Assembly (NCBI GenBank): GCA_013399115.1
Contig: VXAA01001139.1
Location: 56,963 to 120,962 of the forward strand
DNA length: 64,000 nucleotides
Direction: 5' to 3'
From: Anseranas semipalmata
Taxonomy: Eukaryota; Chordata; Aves; Anseriformes; Anseranatidae
The notes beneath the pieces are model-generated. The model was given only the letters and a program-made list of their open reading frames with translations. It did not search any database and was not told the DNA's origin. The translations under genes were made by a program, and so were the position numbers. Of this stretch, positions 61,844 through 64,000 are shown piece after piece. The first letter of the stretch is position 1. Each line of letters begins with the position of its first letter.

Positions 61844-62621
61844 AAAAAAGAAACTTGAATATATGTTTCTATTGTTAGTATGCTTTTTAACTGGCACTCA
61901 ACAAACATTTATTTATGGGAGATTTTTATTTACGAGACTGTAGTAATGGAAACTCCCAGAAACTCTCCCATTGAATGAATGTCTGCAATTCCCAAAGTCA
62001 CGCAAGATTTATCTGTCTAATCAATTTGCAATGTTGTTTGCTTCTTCTCCTTTTCTTTATAAAACTGAATTGGCCATATATTATATTTGACCATTATGAG
62101 GTCATGTCAATGACCAACTGAGCACCATGAAAAAAAATATAAATTCTAGTCAGAGCGGAAAGTCCATGGATAGTCTGTGTCTGCCTGGACAGCAAACAGT
62201 TAAAAAAAAAAAAATATATATTTGTGAAAAAAAATCAAAGTTTATTCTTAGAGCTATTCATGAAAAAAGACAAATTTTAAAATGTCATCTAAACAGAGCA
62301 AAATGTTTTAAGACCTTATGACCTTCTCTTTCCCTCCCTATGTTCATTTTCAGTATTGCTCTAATCATGTGGTTTTTTGGTCATAAGAAACAGAAATATA
62401 TTTTGACATATATACTTCCCAGCATGTGATGTTCTGTGGATATACATGCAAATAGCTTTAGGTCTTAAAGGGGAGCTGTCTGCTTAATATGCCTTAGAGG
62501 ACTGACTTTTTAAACACTGTTTTAAACACTGGAACAAAGGGATTATTTCTGAAACAAGGCTAGCCCAAAAAAGGGAGAGATTTAGAGCTTTAAAAAAAAA
62601 AACACTTAACCTTATAAATAT

Positions 62622-62657
62622 ATTTATATTATATTATATTATATTATATTATATTAT
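62622..62657. repeat. (TATAT)n pentamer microsatellite
   Basis: About seven ATATT units following an AT-rich lead. Confidence 0.93.
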
Positions 62658-63370
62658 CATTATATTATTTCATTATTCATGAAGCATTCACACAAATTCC
62701 CTGGGAAAAAATTTTAGATGTGAGAAATACCACAGATATTGAGTTTTTGCTACCAGATGCTTTCACTCTGATCATCACCTCTTTTCCTTGGATCAGCAGA
62801 TAGGGATAGTCTTGGCCATCCTTCTTAGCCTGTAGCTCAGAAATAATTGAAATACTGTGGCCAGATGGTTCTGTTTTCCAGGAGGCAAGGATAGCGTGAT
62901 ATTCTTCAGAAGGAGGATATAATTTGTTTATAGGGATATTACATTTTTTAAAAGCAAAAGAATACACAGCTGTGTAGATACTACAATTTTGTGTCAGTCT
63001 GTATATCGGAAAACAATGACTTTTCACCTTAGAGAGATTATCCTTGTTCTGGAAATCTCACAATAAAAAATGAACAGAGACAAGGGAAGAAAAAGGAAAG
63101 AGAAAAGGGCAGATAGCAACAGAAAAAAAGAGTTGTTTCAGCTTACTTATAACAAATCCTACAAAATGTGCGTGCTCACTGATAATTGGAAATTGAAGGG
63201 AGAAATTCTGGAATACCTAACAGAGGACAAGATGGAGCAAACATGTTTGGGAGCAGGCCTTGGAGAATGAACGCCTGGGAAATGTGGCAGAACACAGTAG
63301 AGGGAGGAAGCAGGGATGGTGTAAATTGGAATAAAGAGATTCAGAAAACGAGGTTAAGAAGAGAACGCTT

Positions 63371-64000
63371 TCAGTTTAAAACCATTCCCCCTTGTCCTAT
63401 CATTCTCTGCCCATGTAAAAAGTTGCTCTTCATCCTTTTTATAAGCCCCCTTCAAGCACTGAAAGGACACAATGAAGTCTGCCTGGAGCCTTCTCTTCTC
63501 TGGTGAGCTGAACATCCCCAGCTCCCTCAGGCTGTCTTCATAGGAGAGGTGCTCCAGCCCTTTGATCGTCTTCGTGGCCCTCCATTGGACCTGCTCCAAC
63601 AGGTCCATGTCCTTTGTACACTGGGGGGTGTGGAGCTGAACGCAGCACTCCAGGTGGGGTCTCAAGAGAGCAGAGTAGGCAGGGAGAATCACCTCCCTTG
63701 ACCTGTTAGTGACGCTCCTTTTGATGCAGCCCAGGATATGGTTGGCTTTCTGGGCTTTTGCCCTTAGTGAAGCCATGCTGGCTGTCTCAGATCTCCTCCT
63801 CGTCCTACACGTGCCTTGACACTGCTTCCAGGAGGATCTGTTCCATGATCTTCCCAGGCATAGAGGTGAGGCTCACTGGTCTGTAGTTCTCCAGGTCCTC
63901 CTTACTACCTTGTTTAAAAATGGAAGTGATGTTTCCCTTTTTCCAGTCACTGGGGACTTCGCCTGACTGCCAGGACTTTTCAAATATGATGGAGAGTGGC
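63371..64000 (-). mobile_element. CR1 LINE with internal deletion and missing 3' end, runs off the window
   Basis: The left part (63371-63765) is reversed ORF2 C-terminal sequence closely matching 46080-46470. At about 63766 it jumps to a much more upstream part of ORF2 (AGCCATGCTGGCTGTCTCAG to AATATGATGGAGAGTGGC at the edge). The reverse-transcriptase catalytic region is therefore absent. The 3' UTR and octamers are also missing at the left. Confidence 0.93.

Larger units (their letters stand above)
60140..63370. other. Noncoding stretch
   Basis: AT-rich with simple repeats. GC rises modestly at 61100-61330 without a recognisable element. No gene I can support. Confidence 0.45.

Noticed and set aside
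1..64000. CRISPR arrays, operons, phage or plasmid features
   Set aside because: None seen; the repeats, CpG island and intron-like sequence are vertebrate in character.

Overview
The window looks like draft-assembly DNA from a bird. The best evidence is ten fragments of the CR1 LINE in both orientations, including copies that end in the avian-type short tandem tail (TGATTCTA units at 4981-5000). The rest is AT-rich, intron-like sequence with microsatellites, a few probable MIR-type fossils, one CpG island, a 221-base run of N (37072-37292), and single Ns in two simple repeats. I see no operons, tRNA, rRNA or CRISPR. I could not name any protein-coding gene from its protein, so all exon calls below are candidates read from open frames plus splice signals.

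The organising landmark is a TATA-less CpG island at about 11760-12330, with an inverted CCAAT box, GC boxes and a YY1-type site. It has a good splice donor facing each way: minus strand at 11858, plus strand at 12136. This suggests a bidirectional promoter with one gene running left and another running right.

Left of the island (1-11858, minus-strand gene) the best candidate exons are 704-836 and 396-469. They join in phase and would encode a polar, helix-prone stretch followed by a hydrophobic, membrane-like segment. Weaker candidates lie at 5042-5123 and 2170-2279. CR1 copies sit at 1611-2097, 4713-5000 and 8061-8283.

Right of the island (12081-60127, plus-strand gene) I can thread exons whose phases agree: 22014-22100, 24197-24259, 30190-30252, 35357-35391, 35740-35834, 38429-38479, 44298-44429, 50495-50630, 54575-54728, 58415-58435 (or to 58641), and a last exon at 59390-59592 followed by AATAAA at 60122. 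The product would be a roughly 300-residue polar protein with no domain I recognise. I chose these exons by eye with freedom of choice, so the chain is a hypothesis. A small CpG-rich patch at about 52975-53250 carries a near-palindromic RFX X-box (53107-53120), which could be an internal promoter.

The right end (60140-64000) is noncoding, apart from one 170-codon frame of doubtful meaning, and ends in a CR1 copy that has lost both an internal block and its 3' end.
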